Source: Undaria pinnatifida
Lineage: Eukaryota > Sar > Phaeophyceae > Laminariales > Alariaceae
Assembly (NCBI GenBank): GCA_012845835.1
Contig: JABAKD010000030.1
Coordinates: forward strand, 10,329,805 to 10,393,804
DNA length: 64,000 nucleotides
Reading direction: 5' to 3'
Shown here: positions 21,817-33,894 of the stretch, one piece after another
How the letters are laid out: every line of letters starts with the position of its first letter
Position numbering within the stretch: the first letter of the stretch is position 1
The notes under the pieces: generated by a model
What the model was told of the DNA's origin: nothing
Database searches by the model: none
Seen by the model: the letters and a program-made list of their open reading frames with translations, nothing else
Translations under genes and position numbers: made by a program

Positions 21817-22359
21817 ATGTATGAATTTTATGTGCAGGGGGCAGGGGGTCTGAAATAATTTCCGCGTTACCGCGGCCCATTCTTGTTACTTGCCGCCAAA
21901 TCAGCTCGCCGTAAGGAGGTAATGCGATAATCCGACTTCACTGGCTGCGCTGGATGTAGACGGGTGGAAGTATCAATTTCATTACACAAGAGTGTTGTTT
22001 AAATTTTAAATACACAGCAGCAGTAGCGAGAGGTCGTACGAGTTTAGCTGGGAGGTGCGTGTGTTGTCTTCAAATTAAAACGTTCTTTTTATGTACCCAA
22101 CGAGTGCTACTAACTGTAGCCCTGAACCCTATTCATCGAGTGGTAGTGTCTGCTTTGTTTTCGTTGAGTTCAATGGGGAGAGCGCGAAAGCGACAGCAGT
22201 AATGACTTGCTGTCGTTCTTTCTTTTCCTTCTTCTTGTTTGCTCTCTTATTCCCCTCCCCACCGGCCTTATTAGGCCTTATGCCGGTATATTTTTTCTCT
22301 TCTTCGTGTTGCTTTTGTCCGTGAAACAGCAGTTATATTGTTCGTGTTTTGTCCGTGCA

Positions 22360-23132
22360 TACCGCAGCCATCTTCTTCGTGTTGTTTTGTCCGTGCAACA
22401 GGTATCTGTTCCTCTCCGGCACGTATGTTGTTCTTCTCGCAGCTTTTCCTTTCTGATCTTCTTGCACATCACATTCTTCAGAACGCGTGTCGTTTGTTTT
22501 GCTCTGTTTTCCTTTTAATTTTCTATATTTGTTTCTTTTGTCATTTTTTCTTTTTTTTTTTCGTGGTCTGGCTTGTTCTGTTGTGTTCTCGTACCCGGTA
22601 CGATAGCATTTCACTTGCTGTACCTTGACGAATTGCGGCTGTTTGGTATACTCTGTTTCAGAGCAGTCTGTGACCACAGGATTTGTATCTCTCTAGGCGA
22701 GCTCTAGGATGAAGAATCGGCACGGACTCTGGGTGTACTGATATGGTTGGGTAGAAACAACGGTTTAATGCGAAGACAAAAGACACATCAGTGCATCCAC
22801 TGCTGTTCGTGCTGATTCTTCATCCTCGAGAGATACAAATGATGTGGTCACAGACTGACACAGAGTAAACCGAACACAACAGTCGCAATTAACCAAGGTA
22901 AAGAAAGGTAAATGCTAGCGTACCGGGTACGATAACACAACAAGCCAGACCATGAAAAAAAAGAGGAAAAAACTAAAAACAGCAAACAGAACAAAACAAA
23001 CGACACGTGTTCTGAAGAATGTGGTGCTAGAAGATCAGAAAGGAAAGGCTGCAAGAAGAACAGCATACGTGCTGAAGAGGAAAAGATACAACAATGCCTG
23101 TTGCACGGACAAACTCACACGAAGAAGGTAAC
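22360..23132. repeat. Large foldback element (arms about 350 bp, short loop)
   Basis: The sequence from about 22360 to 22722 recurs inverted from about 22800 to 23132. Shared words include TCTTCTTCGTGT, TTTGTCCGTGCAACAGG, CAGCACGTATG, TTTCCTTTCTGATCTTCT, ACATTCTTCAGAACRCGTGTC and ATTTGTATCTCTC. The loop is about 75 bp. A third partial relative is at 35530-35610 (CTTCATCCT...AGAGATACAAAT...TGGTCA). Substitutions are spread along the arms, so this is an old element, not an assembly fold. Confidence 0.8.
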
Positions 23133-25803
23133 TGCCGGGGTTAGATGGAGGTGTAGCAAATCAAATCCACATGACACATGATCATATACAGCAGAATTGT
23201 GATGTTACACACCCCGGACAATACACTATTGAATATGCCTATTGAATGTCAATAGGTTGGGGTATTGCATATCGATACCTATTGATGCCTTCGATAGGTA
23301 TGCGGATTTGTCGATCGATACCCATTGCTTGGACCAATAGGTCTAGAGAAATTGGTAAAATAGGCTATTGTTTTTAAGATAGGTGTGTGAATCAGTCTAT
23401 CGATACCTATTTCTTCGACCAATAGGTTCTGATACATCGGCACAATAGGATATTGTTCTTACAATTGGATCACTCTGTCGATCGATAGCTATTACTGTGA
23501 TCAATAGGTACGTGAAAGTGTCGATCGATATCTATTGCTATGACCAGTAGGTACAAAGCCCTGTAAAATAGTCTACCATGTAGAGTACGCCTGTTGGTTT
23601 GTCCACAAGCTGGTGTATCGAATATTGTAATAGAGTGTCGGTATAGCGGGCAATAGATTCGGTAAGATAGTCCACAGAGTTACGGCCTATTGGCCACAAG
23701 AAGATTCTCTTAGAACGGAATATTCTTAGTGAAGCGGATAACCCGTAGAGAATAGCTAGCTTATACCACAACAACGTTCTCGGTAATGGAACGTCCTCCT
23801 CTGGATAAGATAGGTAGAAGTAAGCGCGTTAAGCGCTCATGGGAATATAGAACACCTAGGAGAACGTTCCTTGTACGTTCCATAGGTAAAGGTCCAAAAG
23901 AGAGCACAGCAGCAATGCCAGAGGGTGAAGCGAACTCTGTGAGCCTCACCCCACCCCCATGCTCTCACTCCTTCCCCTTTCCTGTCTCCTTCGAGCTTCT
24001 CATCGCTCAACGCCAGTAATAAGAAATCATCAAAGAAGAACCGGTGCTGTCTCCAAGCGAAGCTTATACCCCTGCGTCCCGTCCCTCCCAACATCCGGCA
24101 CCACGACTCCTTTACAATTTGGCGTCGTCGGCAGGACTCGAACTACTACCGCGCCGACGATACCAGAACATGGACCGTGCCTTACAAGCGGCATCCTAAC
24201 TGTCGACGACGCGTCGTTCACGACCGAAGTACTAGTCCACAGCGGACCTACCGCCGCCAAACGCTGCAAACTCGTGGCGCTGCTCGACACAGGCTCCCCT
24301 CAGTCGTTCATCACCGCCGCCGCCGTGGAACAACTGAAGGCATCCCGGTCAGCAACGGATGAGTGCGAGCGACAGAACTTACCTCGTTCATGGGGAGGTT
24401 ATCCGGGGGGTCCGCGGTGTCATGTGCTGGCGAGGGCGAGTCGTCGGAAGGGTGTTGCAGGGGTGGGTGTCGGCGATTGTTGGTAATGTCGCCGTGTGGC
24501 GTTGTCGGGGGTAGAGTCAGGTCCGATCGGGCGGTGCTGTCTATGGCCTTTCTTTTAGCGATCTGCTTTATTAGTGAATAGCCCTATCCTTTGAGTTTAG
24601 GCCTCATTACGAGGTGTGGGGGAATCCATAGCCTCATGCGTTTGTTTCGAACAGCCGCATCTTCGACCTCCTTTCCCGGTCTTTTAGGATGAACTTTGTC
24701 GTCATCTTTCGACCGTCTTGAGGTCTGCATATACGACTATTCAGGGTGGGCTAATGTAATAGAGTGTCGGTATAGCGGGCAATAGATTCGGTAAGATAGT
24801 CCGCAGAGTTACGGTCTATTGGCCACAAGAAGATTCTCTTAGAACGGAATATTCTTAGTGAAGCGGATAACCCGTAGAGAATAGCTAGCTTATACCACAA
24901 CAACGTTCCCGGTAATGGAACGTCCTCCTCTGGATAAGATAGGTAGAAGTAAGCGCGTTAAGCGCTCATGGGAATATAGAACACCTAGGAGAACGTTCTG
25001 TTTGTTGCTCCCTACAAAGCGTAGAGGGCTTACCCGTTGAGCTGATAATAGTGGGGTAGTGGAGTCACCGGTATGAAGACAAGTATAAGACGAACAAATA
25101 TATAATACGTTGCTCCAAGCCAAGGCGCAGCGTGGAGTGCGCTCGCCAGGAAGAAAGGCGGATAAATAGGCGGAGTATTTCCACCATCCCGATATCCCGC
25201 TATCATGTAGCCAACTTATCACTGGAAACCCCTACAATACTCAACCGTCATCATATCCGCATCATATCCAAGCATACAATCAACAGCCTCCCTGCTTCGT
25301 AAATGATACGTATGATGCTATCTTGTCATATCATCAGGGTAAAACGATTCAATGAAAATTACGGTCAATCAATATCCTCCCAGTACCTCCGTGACAAGAA
25401 AGAAAGATTGCAACACCATAGTCCTTAAAAAGCACTCCATAAATCTAGAGATACAGTTTAGGGACAGTATTCAACATCAATCATCACGAACCTAAGATCT
25501 AAGTCGTAAAATCCCAAGTCCAAATACAAAAACTCAAATCCGAAATTCATAGACCGAAAACTCAAATCCGAAAGCTCAAACATCGGCCATATAATCAGCA
25601 TTCAGCCTTCCTTATAAAACGGTTGTCAGCTCCATAGAACAGGGGTGCCAACAAGTGTGATTGGACAGCAGTCTCAAAGCTCACTTTCGAATGAGACAAA
25701 CGCCTCCCGGCTGGGTACATACTACGAGGTTCCCCTTCGGGAGGTGGACACGTGCCTCCCGGGGGCGACGCAAGTTGAATGACTACAACTGATGATGAAG
25801 TAT

Positions 25804-26457
25804 TTATGCAGAAGGTGTATATCGGAGGGATGCGTAGTGGTAGTGGAAAGAATGTGGATAATATAAGATATCACAGACATTTAGAGGAGGAGGGTTGGGA
25901 TATTGCTGAGGCTCGGTGTGATAAGTTATTCGAAAGTCCACTCCGTATAACTGCGTGGCAGCAATTAATTCTACGTTTGTAGCATATGCGTAAGGCTGTG
26001 ACATGAAGAGGAGATACTCTTCAACACTCGAATATGTAGTAGGTTGAGATCCAGCGACTTCCACAAGTTCTTGATTTGCTCCAGCTAGGATGCTGTCGTG
26101 GAAAGTGTTGAAACCTGATCCTGGGATAACGGTGTACAAATTGGTTGTGATGTGGGCAATAATATGTGCACGGACGATGTGATGTAAAGCTGGGTTGTTG
26201 TGCACACGACGCGAGATACATCTTAATAAACATGCACCATCACCAATCTCGGGAATAATGGACCATTGACCAGAATTGTTATTGTTGCCGCTGTTGTTGT
26301 CTTGATCATTTTCGCTGTCTGATGGGTTTGTACTGCTGTCGCTGCTGTTAGAGAAATCATTGGTGTCAATTTGTTGTGTGTTTTCTGTGCCCAGTATTTT
26401 TCCCCGCGCGCAGTTTATACCGATGTTTGTTGCCGATATGGTCTGTTGTGTGCACAT
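25804..26457 (-). CDS. OTU-domain cysteine protease-like ORF
   Basis: This is 217 codons, uninterrupted. A Ser/Asp/Asn-rich N-terminus (about residues 30-65) is followed by an OTU domain of about 145 residues: IGDGACLLRCIS (Asp and catalytic Cys), a central TTYSSVEEYL / Y-rich segment, and a closing CDILYYPHSFHYHYASL, where the His-aromatic motif of the OTU catalytic triad belongs. OTU proteins cleave ubiquitin linkages or act as viral/transposon proteases. It lies in the nested retroelement between the RNase H region and the left LTR, in the same sense as pol. Whether it is cargo or a later insertion is not clear. Confidence 0.75.
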   Translation of the reverse strand: MCTQQTISATNIGINCARGKILGTENTQQIDTNDFSNSSDSSTNPSDSENDQDNNSGNNNNSGQWSIIPEIGDGACLLRCISRRVHNNPALHHIVRAHIIAHITTNLYTVIPGSGFNTFHDSILAGANQELVEVAGSQPTTYSSVEEYLLFMSQPYAYATNVELIAATQLYGVDFRITYHTEPQQYPNPPPLNVCDILYYPHSFHYHYASLRYTPSA

Positions 26458-26983
26458 CGTTACTTTTGCTTGAGTTGTGTTGCTACTTTATATCTCTTTA
26501 TACAGGTTTCGCTACTGCTGTATGGTAACCACCGTGTCAATTGTGAGGGAGAACTCACAGTAATGACATAGTTCCCGTCGTTGCTCATATGACAATAAAC
26601 TCTCAGAGTCTATGGACTACGTGCTGCTTGCTGGTGGTGCTCTATTGTAAAACCGCTGTGTATGTTCTTTTGATGAGAGGAAAGGTCTTGTGTATTTATT
26701 CTCCTCGGTCCATCCAGAAAAAAATCCCGTTCTCAATAAAATTTGATTTTTTATGATCTATATATTATTGCCGCTCTCTGCGGTTGCTTGCTGCTGCTGT
26801 GATCGTAGACAGTTTATACCGATCTTTGTTGCCGATATGGTCTGTTGTGTGCACATCGTTACTTTTGCTTGGGTTGTGTTGCTACTTTATATCTCTTTAT
26901 ACAGGTTTCGCTACTGCTGTATGGTAACCACCGTGTCAATTGTGAGGGAGAACTCACAGTAATGACATAGTTCACGTCGTTGC
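26411..26983. repeat. 174-bp direct repeat (26411-26584 and 26810-26983)
   Basis: Both copies begin CAGTTTATACCGAT and end GACATAGTTC(C/A)CGTCGTTGC, with about three or four differences over 174 bp. The left copy overlaps the first 16 codons of the OTU ORF; the right copy stands alone. The roughly 225 bp between them is unique in the window. It looks like a recent segmental duplication of the OTU gene's 5' end and upstream region. Confidence 0.85.
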
Positions 26984-27235
26984 AGCGGGTACATATACAC
27001 CGCGCCCGCGTCTAGCAGTGCGGGAAAATTCTCTCGCAAATACATTTTGATGCCACCCCGATGTACGTGCGAGGACTAAAGTTCCACCGTGTGTGTAGTA
27101 GACGTATTTAAGCCTGACGATATGCCTATATTTTAGGCTCTAAACCAAATTAAGCCCTATCGTGTTTTAAATGTCTAAAAAATAGGTCTATTTTATCGAC
27201 CTAACGACCACGGCAGACCACGGTGAGATGTGGAT

Positions 27236-27296
27236 CTTCCCAAAATATGCACTTGGGCACATTTTGGCCCAAGTGCATATTTGAAGCAATTTTCCG
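27236..27296. repeat. Perfect hairpin around ATATGCACTTGGGC
   Basis: AAATATGCACTTGGGC, then an eight-base loop (ACATTTTG), then GCCCAAGTGCATATTT: a 16-bp perfect stem. Its function is unknown. It lies in the unexplained 26.98-28.83 kb part of the nested element, where I see no other supported gene. Confidence 0.7.
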
Positions 27297-28983
27297 AGTA
27301 TTTTCCAGCAAACAACAGCATTTTAGACGACAAAAGCTCGAGGAAACATCAGACACTCTGCAGCAGCAGCACAGCACAACACCCACGCAGTAATTGCAAC
27401 GCTCAACCTAGCAAGCCGCTTGGTGTATCCCCAACCCGGGTTGATCAACCTGCGTGTACAACACGATCAGAAACGTTGGCGGTGGTCAGAGGCGACCCAC
27501 TCTCGTGGAGCGGCATGCCTCTACGTACTATTACTTGAAAAGGAGTCCTTGTTTATTCACGAGGATCGAGCGCACACACAACACAACACACCACAAAACA
27601 AAACAACACAGCACAACACAAAGACAACCAGCACCCCAACAGCCAACCCAACTACAGCACAACTAGCCGGTGGAAAACGCCCGCGAGACTCCTCCTACCC
27701 TGGCGTTCTCTGCGGTCAGAGAACTGGGACTCTGACATAGTTCGTCGCGCGCTCGTGCTCCTGCTCTCTCGTCCTGAGAGGCTGTAATTTTTCGATGACA
27801 CATTTTTTTTGTTTGGTTTTTGTGCCCGACGTAGCGCATGGCCGGAGCTGCTGCTGCAGTTTACAACCCTGTTGCCTCTTTCCCGCGGATGCCTACATTT
27901 CGAGGGTGGAAATTGAACCGGGTTGAGGGCCAGTCCTGCTGTGCTGCTGTACTGACTGCCACACTGAGGCACACCGAAGGCGGCAGACGCCTGCGAGGTA
28001 TCCTACATATGAAGCGAGTATGGAGTACGAAGCACTCAATGTTTTTGCCAGGCACCAGTTATTTGTTTTGGCCGTTTGTTCAAGCTCGCACAGCATGGGC
28101 AGGGGAGGGTCTTTCTCGAAGTTTCCACCCACTCATGTGCTGACTCATGACATAAATCCTCGTCTTGCCATCTGCGTCTGGAGTAGTGCAGAAATATCAT
28201 AGTCTATTTTCAAGTAGTTTGATCTTTCCTCGGCTTTTCTTTTTATGCGTACTGAAAGAGACCACTATTTCGAGTTTCAGACATTTTTTGGTGTTTTTTT
28301 TATGCGTTTAAGGTCGAAGTATCGAATGGCCTAGCTCTTCCAGTTGGAAGTACTTAAGACCTAACCTCGAGGCTTGAATATGTTTAGTGTGTGGTTTCCC
28401 GGGGACAGAAGCGTCTCATACCCCGCAAAATAGAGCCAGTCTCGGCGGCTTTCCGCGGCCATAGCTCGCGCCACGGACGTCCCATGAGCCCGGCACACGG
28501 CTGATAATATACCGACGGGTAGTCTGATCGCATTGCAGAAGCAAGCACACAAAAAAACTCTGCGCCGGCGGAGAAAAAGGGACGGACTAGGCAAAAAAAT
28601 CAAAATGGTACATATGCATCAAAAGCCATTCAAATTCCAAACGCTCAAATCCCGAGAAAGATAATGCCATACTAGACAACGCAATCGTGAAAACAGTAAT
28701 GTTTCAAAAACATAGAAATAGTTACTTGCCTCCCTAACTATTAATATTAATACCATGCACTGTTTAAAAGTACGAAAATCCAGCTAGTATATGTAGAATA
28801 ATCCGTCAAGAAACAATTCAAATCAGCTCGCGAAAAAGTTAGTCGCCCTCGGGTTCAGACGCATCGAACTCGTCGAGTTTGAGACCTTTTTCCTACTTGA
28901 CGAGCCAAAATCCTCTCAAGTGGCCAAGCGAATGCTTCCCAGCACAAGCGTTAACAGGTGGGCGTGACCCCTCCTTGCAAGAT

Positions 28984-29280
28984 GAAAATTAAACGGTTTG
29001 GCTCAGCTGGGTCTCATTACGGGGCTAGTTGAGAAAACCATAGACTGATTACGCAGGGATGACCCCCGGTAGTTTACCAAAAAACCGTTGCCGTCCCCAA
29101 GTCCCGAAAAATGTAAACTGAACGATTTGGCTCAGCTGGGTCTTATTACGGGGCTAGTTGAGAAAACCATAGACTGATTACGCGGGGATGACCCCGGGTA
29201 GTTACCAAAAATCGTCATCGTCCCCAAATCCCCCCAAAAATATAACCTGAACGATTTGGCTCAGCTATCATTATTAAACA
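28984..29280. repeat. Tandem repeat, about 125 bp x 2.3
   Basis: The phrase GGTTTGGCTCAGCTGGGTCT...GGGGCTAGTTGAGAAAACCATAGACTGATTACGC...GGGATGACCCC appears twice head to tail, with a third partial copy at 29252-29280 (CGATTTGGCTCAGCTA). Just before it, 28838-28895 repeats a short stretch of the copia pol region found at 30003-30055. Confidence 0.8.
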
Positions 29281-30962
29281 GTAGAAAAAAACGAACCTAG
29301 CGTACTAAATCATGGCATATTCCACCGTTCTCCCAAAATCAAATGTTCATCACAAAATCCTGGTGAAAACGAAAAACTGGACCGGCAAGTGCCTTCGTCA
29401 GGAAGTCTGCGTGTTGCTGCTCAGACTCTACGGCGACAATGTCAAACTCTCCCCTGAATACAAGCTCACGGAGGAAGTGGTGCCTAATGTCGATGTGTTT
29501 CGAATTCGACGTGCACACCGGGTTATGAGCCAGGTGCCTTGCCCCCTTGTTGTCCTCAAAAACCGTGATGCATGCGGAACCAAGGCCAGGCAAAATAAAA
29601 CTCCTCACGTACCGCAAGAAAATCACCTTCTTGATGGTGTCTGCTAGTGCTACGTACTCGGCTTCTGTGGTCGAAAGCGTCACACACTTTTGAGTCCTCG
29701 AAAACCAGCACACGCATGCCCCTGCGCACATAACAGCCCCACCGGAAACCGACCTCCTATCAGTGGCATTGCTGGCGTAGTCTGCATCCGCATACGCAAC
29801 CAGCTCCAGTCCCTTACCTCTCTGAAAAAGTAATGCCAAAATCACTCGTGAAAAAAACATACTCTAAAATGCCAACCGCTGTCTTCCAGTGTATCGCCCT
29901 GGGCGAGTTGGTGTACCTGGCTACCGCTCTCACTGCGTTCGCAATATCCGGACGTGTCTGATTGGCAAGCCACATCAAGCACCCTACCAGTTCACGGAAA
30001 GGCCAGTCACCCTCAGGTTCAGTCGCATCGAACTCTTCGAGTTTAAGGCCCTTTTCTAACGGGTTTCTTCTGCCCGAGCTAACGCCGAACTTCAAAGCTG
30101 TGTTTTCAGCGAAAGCTTGCTGCGAGATCGTTAAAGTGCCAGCATCCCAATCTCTAGAATACCGGCAGCCAGCATACCACCTTAGCTCGCCAAGGTTGTT
30201 AATCGGCACTAGGCGGTTCAAGTCTTTGCAGAACTGATCGCATCTAGCCTTCCGTCCCACTGCGAAGATATCGTCCACATGAACTACTGTTACTATGGAG
30301 ACAGTTCCAGACTCGACCAAGCGCAAGACACACACGTCTGCTAGACTCTGCTCAAAACCAAGACTCTTCATGTGCGATAGCAAGTGGTTGTGCCACGATC
30401 TCGACGCTTGTTTCAAGCCGTAGAGACTGCGGTTCAAGCGTACTACCTTACCAGACATCTCACCACAACCCCGGGGTAGCCGCATAAAAACATCTTCGTC
30501 TAGGTTTGACTGAACAAAAGCCTGCTCTGCATCGAAAAGACAAAGATCCAAATCTAACTCGCAAGCAATGGCACCCAACAAGCGGATGCAGGACGCCGTA
30601 GGCGTCGGGGCAAATGTCTCAAAGAAATCGATACCTTCACGCTGCCCGCAACCCCTCGCTACCAACCTCGCCTTAGCCCTGGTCGCAAAGCCAATCTCAT
30701 TCGATTTTCAACCGTACACCCACTTCGCCGAAAGAACATTCAGGCCGATTGGTTGCTAGATCGCGCCGAAAGTACCCGCGTTCTCCAAGCCACCATATTC
30801 TTTCTCCATGGCCTGAATCCAGAGATCAGAATATTCGTCGGTGAGCGCTTCCGAGTACGAGTTCGGCGTCAAGAGTTCACTCACCGGGCGCGAGGGTAGA
30901 GGAGGGTTCTTGTGAGGTGGGGCTTGATGGTACAGTACATGACCAATACCCTCCCGCGCAGC

Positions 30963-31759
30963 CATCAAAGACAACAGTCCATGTTGCATACCCCCCTGAT
31001 TGCGCGCGGTTTGCCCCCTGGTGCGTCCCAGTTGAGGTACACCGTCATTTACAGTCTGCGATCTGTCAATTTCTGCCTGGTTGCGAGCAGTCTGCGCCCG
31101 CGTGCGCCCCAGGTGTTGTGGCTCGCCACCATCACCAGCTCCTGAGAACTGGTGTGACAGCGGCAACGACTGTGACTAAGGCGGCTGTGCCAGGCCTGGT
31201 GACGCCCTTGACGTCACCAGCGACGGCTGTGCCGGCCCCGGCGACGCCCTTGACGGCACCACCGGTGACGGTTGTGTCGCCCCCGGTGACGCCCTTGACG
31301 TCCACACCGGTGACGGCTGAACTAACGCCTGTGACGCCCTTGACGGCACTGGTGACGGCTGTGACGGCACCGGTGACGTCAAGGGCGTCACAGGCGTTGG
31401 TTCAGCCGTCACCGGTGTGGACGTCAAGGGCGTCACCGGGGGCGACACAGCCGTCACCGGTGGTGCCGTCAAGGGCGTCGCCGGGGCCGGCACAGCCGTC
31501 GCTGGTGACGTCAAGGGCGTCACCAGGCCTGGCACAGCCGCCTCAGTCACAGTCGTTGCCGCTGTCACACCAGTTCTCAGGAGCTGGTGATGGTGGCGAG
31601 CCACAACACCTGGGGCGCACGCGGGCGCAGACTGCTCGCAACCAGGCAGAAATTGACAGATCGCAGACTGTAAATGACGGTGTACCTCAACTGGGACGCA
31701 CCAGGGGGCAAACCGCGCGCAATCAGGGGGGTATGCAACATGGACTGTTGTCTTTGATG
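30963..31759. repeat. 800-bp palindrome with GTGACGCCCTTGACG internal repeats
   Basis: The arms 30963-31345 and 31376-31759 are near-perfect reverse complements around a roughly 30-bp centre at about 31360. Within each arm a GTGACGCCCTTGACG(G/T)C motif is repeated about every 36-40 bases. The same protein-like reading (GRTRAQTARNQAEIDR...) therefore appears on both strands. The palindrome lies between the copia pol region and the right LTR. Confidence 0.85.
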
Positions 31760-33894
31760 ATTATCGTGTTTTTGATCCCTACAAAGCGTAAAGGGCTTAC
31801 CCGTTGAGCTGACAATAGCGGGGTAGTGGAGTCACCGGTATGAAGACAAGTATAAGACGAACAAATATATATTACGTTGCTCCAAGCCAAGGCGCAGCGT
31901 GGAGTGCGCTCGCCAGGAAGAAAGGCGGATAAATAGGCGGAGTATTTCCACCATCCCGATATCCCGCTATCATGTAGCCAACTTATCACTGGAAACCCCT
32001 AAAATACTCAACCGTCATCATATCCGCATCATATCCAAGCATACAATCAACACGTTCCTTGTACGTTCCATAGGTAAAGGTCCAGAAGAGAGCACAGCAG
32101 CAATGCCAGAGGGTGAAGCGAACTCTGTGAGCCTCACCCCACCCCCATGCTCTCACTCCTTCCCCTTTCCTGTCTCCTTCGAGCTTCTCATCGCTCAACG
32201 CCAGTAATAAGAAATCATCAAAGAAGAACCGGTGCTGTCTCCAAGCGAAGCTGATACCCCTGCGTCCCTTCCCTCCCAACATCCGGCACCACGACTCCTT
32301 TACAATATCGATTAACTGAATATCGATACGTATTGTAACTTGTAATAGGAGGGTGAAATTGTTGACGGATGCTCGTACCTACTTATTTGCTTAATATCTA
32401 GGGGAATTGATATGGGAATTGATAAGATTGGTACCGTCTAAAAAAAAAGTAGTGATGGGTGTTTCTGGGTTGTTCAACAGCAGCAGCAGAGATCGACTGA
32501 AATCCTCACAAACCCATCGATTAAAACGTATGTTATTACCAGGTATTATCGTACATCTGCTGTTTTGAAACTTAAGGCAAGGTCGAGGTATATATTGTTA
32601 TATAACAGCCAAGGCATTCATTCAAACAATAGCCTGGGGTATACGGTACGTATAGGAATGTTCTCGTAAGCAGTACGAAGGTATTAGTTTACAAGCAGTA
32701 CGACGTAGGTATCGATCGAAACCCTTGCAAATATTATCATATTTATTCAATTGTCAGTAGGTATCGATTGATACCCTTGAGAACCTATTAAATTGGGCAA
32801 TGGGCATCGATCGATACCCTTGCAAACCTATTACATTGAGCAATAGGTATCGATCGATGCCATCGCACACCTATCACTTTAACCAATATGTATTGATTGG
32901 TGGCGATAGAAAGGTATTGTTCGAACGATAGCCTGTTGGGTGTCATTTTTAAATTATGTTGGTGCCCGAGATACCTATCGATGTACACCGTCGCAAGCAT
33001 ATCGGTCGCACAATAGGCTATTGTGGTCACTGCCCTAATCCTATTGTTGCTTACAATACCAATCGATAAACCTCAAAGATGAGCTATTGTGCTCCGCGAT
33101 AGGTATCGACCCTCATAGTTGCCGACCTATTGTTGGCCCAATCGCCTATTCGATAGGGTATTATCGAGGGTATAAGAAGGAACAGAACGGCACACAAACA
33201 AGTCGCCCTGAAAAACTGCATGCTTGAGCTTCGCAACGCACACACATAATAGTAATCACCATCTTGTTGAGACCATCCATCTTGAGCTTAAGGCAGAACA
33301 AGGACACACAGCGTCGTTTTCGGGGATTCTCCGCCGGGCTGGAGGGGCGTGCGGCGTGGATGATGAATGGCGAACGAGAGTTGACTGTACCTAGACGGGG
33401 CTGTCTTCGAGCGCATTTGCTCTCCAACACTGAAACAATAAAATGGCGAAAGGTCTACGTGCCGATACCTGTCACCCAACACAGTAGACTGGTGAAAGGT
33501 CTGCCAATACCTATCGTCCGAAACAATAGAATTGTGAAAGATCTATCGACACCTATTTTCCTAAACAATAGGTTTGGTGAAAGGTATATCGATACCTACC
33601 GGTTAGAAACAACAGGTGTCGTCTAGCAGTCCCAATAGCATATCGCACGATTAGGAATGCTCTGGAAATTCGTATTAAAAGCTATCTGTTTCAACGATAG
33701 ATTCGATATTGCTTGTCAATATAATATTGGACGAACAACAGATCAGTGGAGGTGTCAATCGATACCTATTGCAGGCCACACTAAGCTTCAAAAAGCGCCT
33801 ATCGATACCTATCACAAGCAACAATAGGCCTTCTATTGGCATAGGATCCTATCGATTGCCTGGAACCTATTGTCCAGGGTGTGGTGATATATAC

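Larger units (their letters stand above)
24999..32052 (-). mobile_element. Ty1/copia-type retroelement fossil nested in the outer LTR
   Basis: LTRs of about 285 bp lie at 24999-25285 and 31769-32052 (TGTT...AACA in either direction). The 5-bp duplication CGTTC lies at 24994-24998 and 32053-32057. On the minus strand a reverse transcriptase/RNase H region (about 31166-29312) has VHVDDIFAVG, SLYGLKQASRSW, VAYADADYASN and STTEAEYVAL, the copia pattern. The LTRs differ at only a few percent of sites, so it is young. The element is broken in several places and contains a large palindrome and an OTU ORF. Confidence 0.85.
23626..32304 (+). mobile_element. LTR retroelement fossil (outer; probably Ty3-type), small internal part
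   Basis: The left LTR spans about 23626-24117 and starts TGTAATAGAG and ends TTTACA. The right LTR starts at 24757 after a GGGTGGGCTAA polypurine-like site and ends at 32304, split by a second retroelement (24999-32052). The flanks share ATAT. The internal part (24118-24756) includes an aspartic-protease-like segment with LLDTGSPQSF. The two LTRs look about 98-99% alike over some 490 bases, so it is young. It is broken, with several breaks; the family is inferred only from the protease and overall form. Confidence 0.75.
23220..33886. repeat. TATCGATACCTATTG-rich irregular array, interrupted by nested insertions
   Basis: Both 23220-23620 and 32305-33886 are built of short, often inverted words: TATCGATACCTATT, AATAGGTATCGATCGATA, TATTGTTC. 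Spacing is irregular (about 40-90 bp) and many words pair into hairpins. The two halves are one array: the left ends ...GTATCGAATAT and the right resumes ATATCGATTAACTG, exactly across the LTR insertion. There is no coding content of note. Confidence 0.75.

Noticed and set aside
23220-23620. CRISPR-like array of TATCGATA words
   Set aside because: Spacing is irregular, the words are degenerate and inverted, there are no unique equal-length spacers, and the genome is eukaryotic.
30917-31807. 296-codon plus-strand ORF rich in Val-Thr-Pro
   Set aside because: Produced by the palindrome: it repeats in mirror form the linker region of the copia-type fossil.
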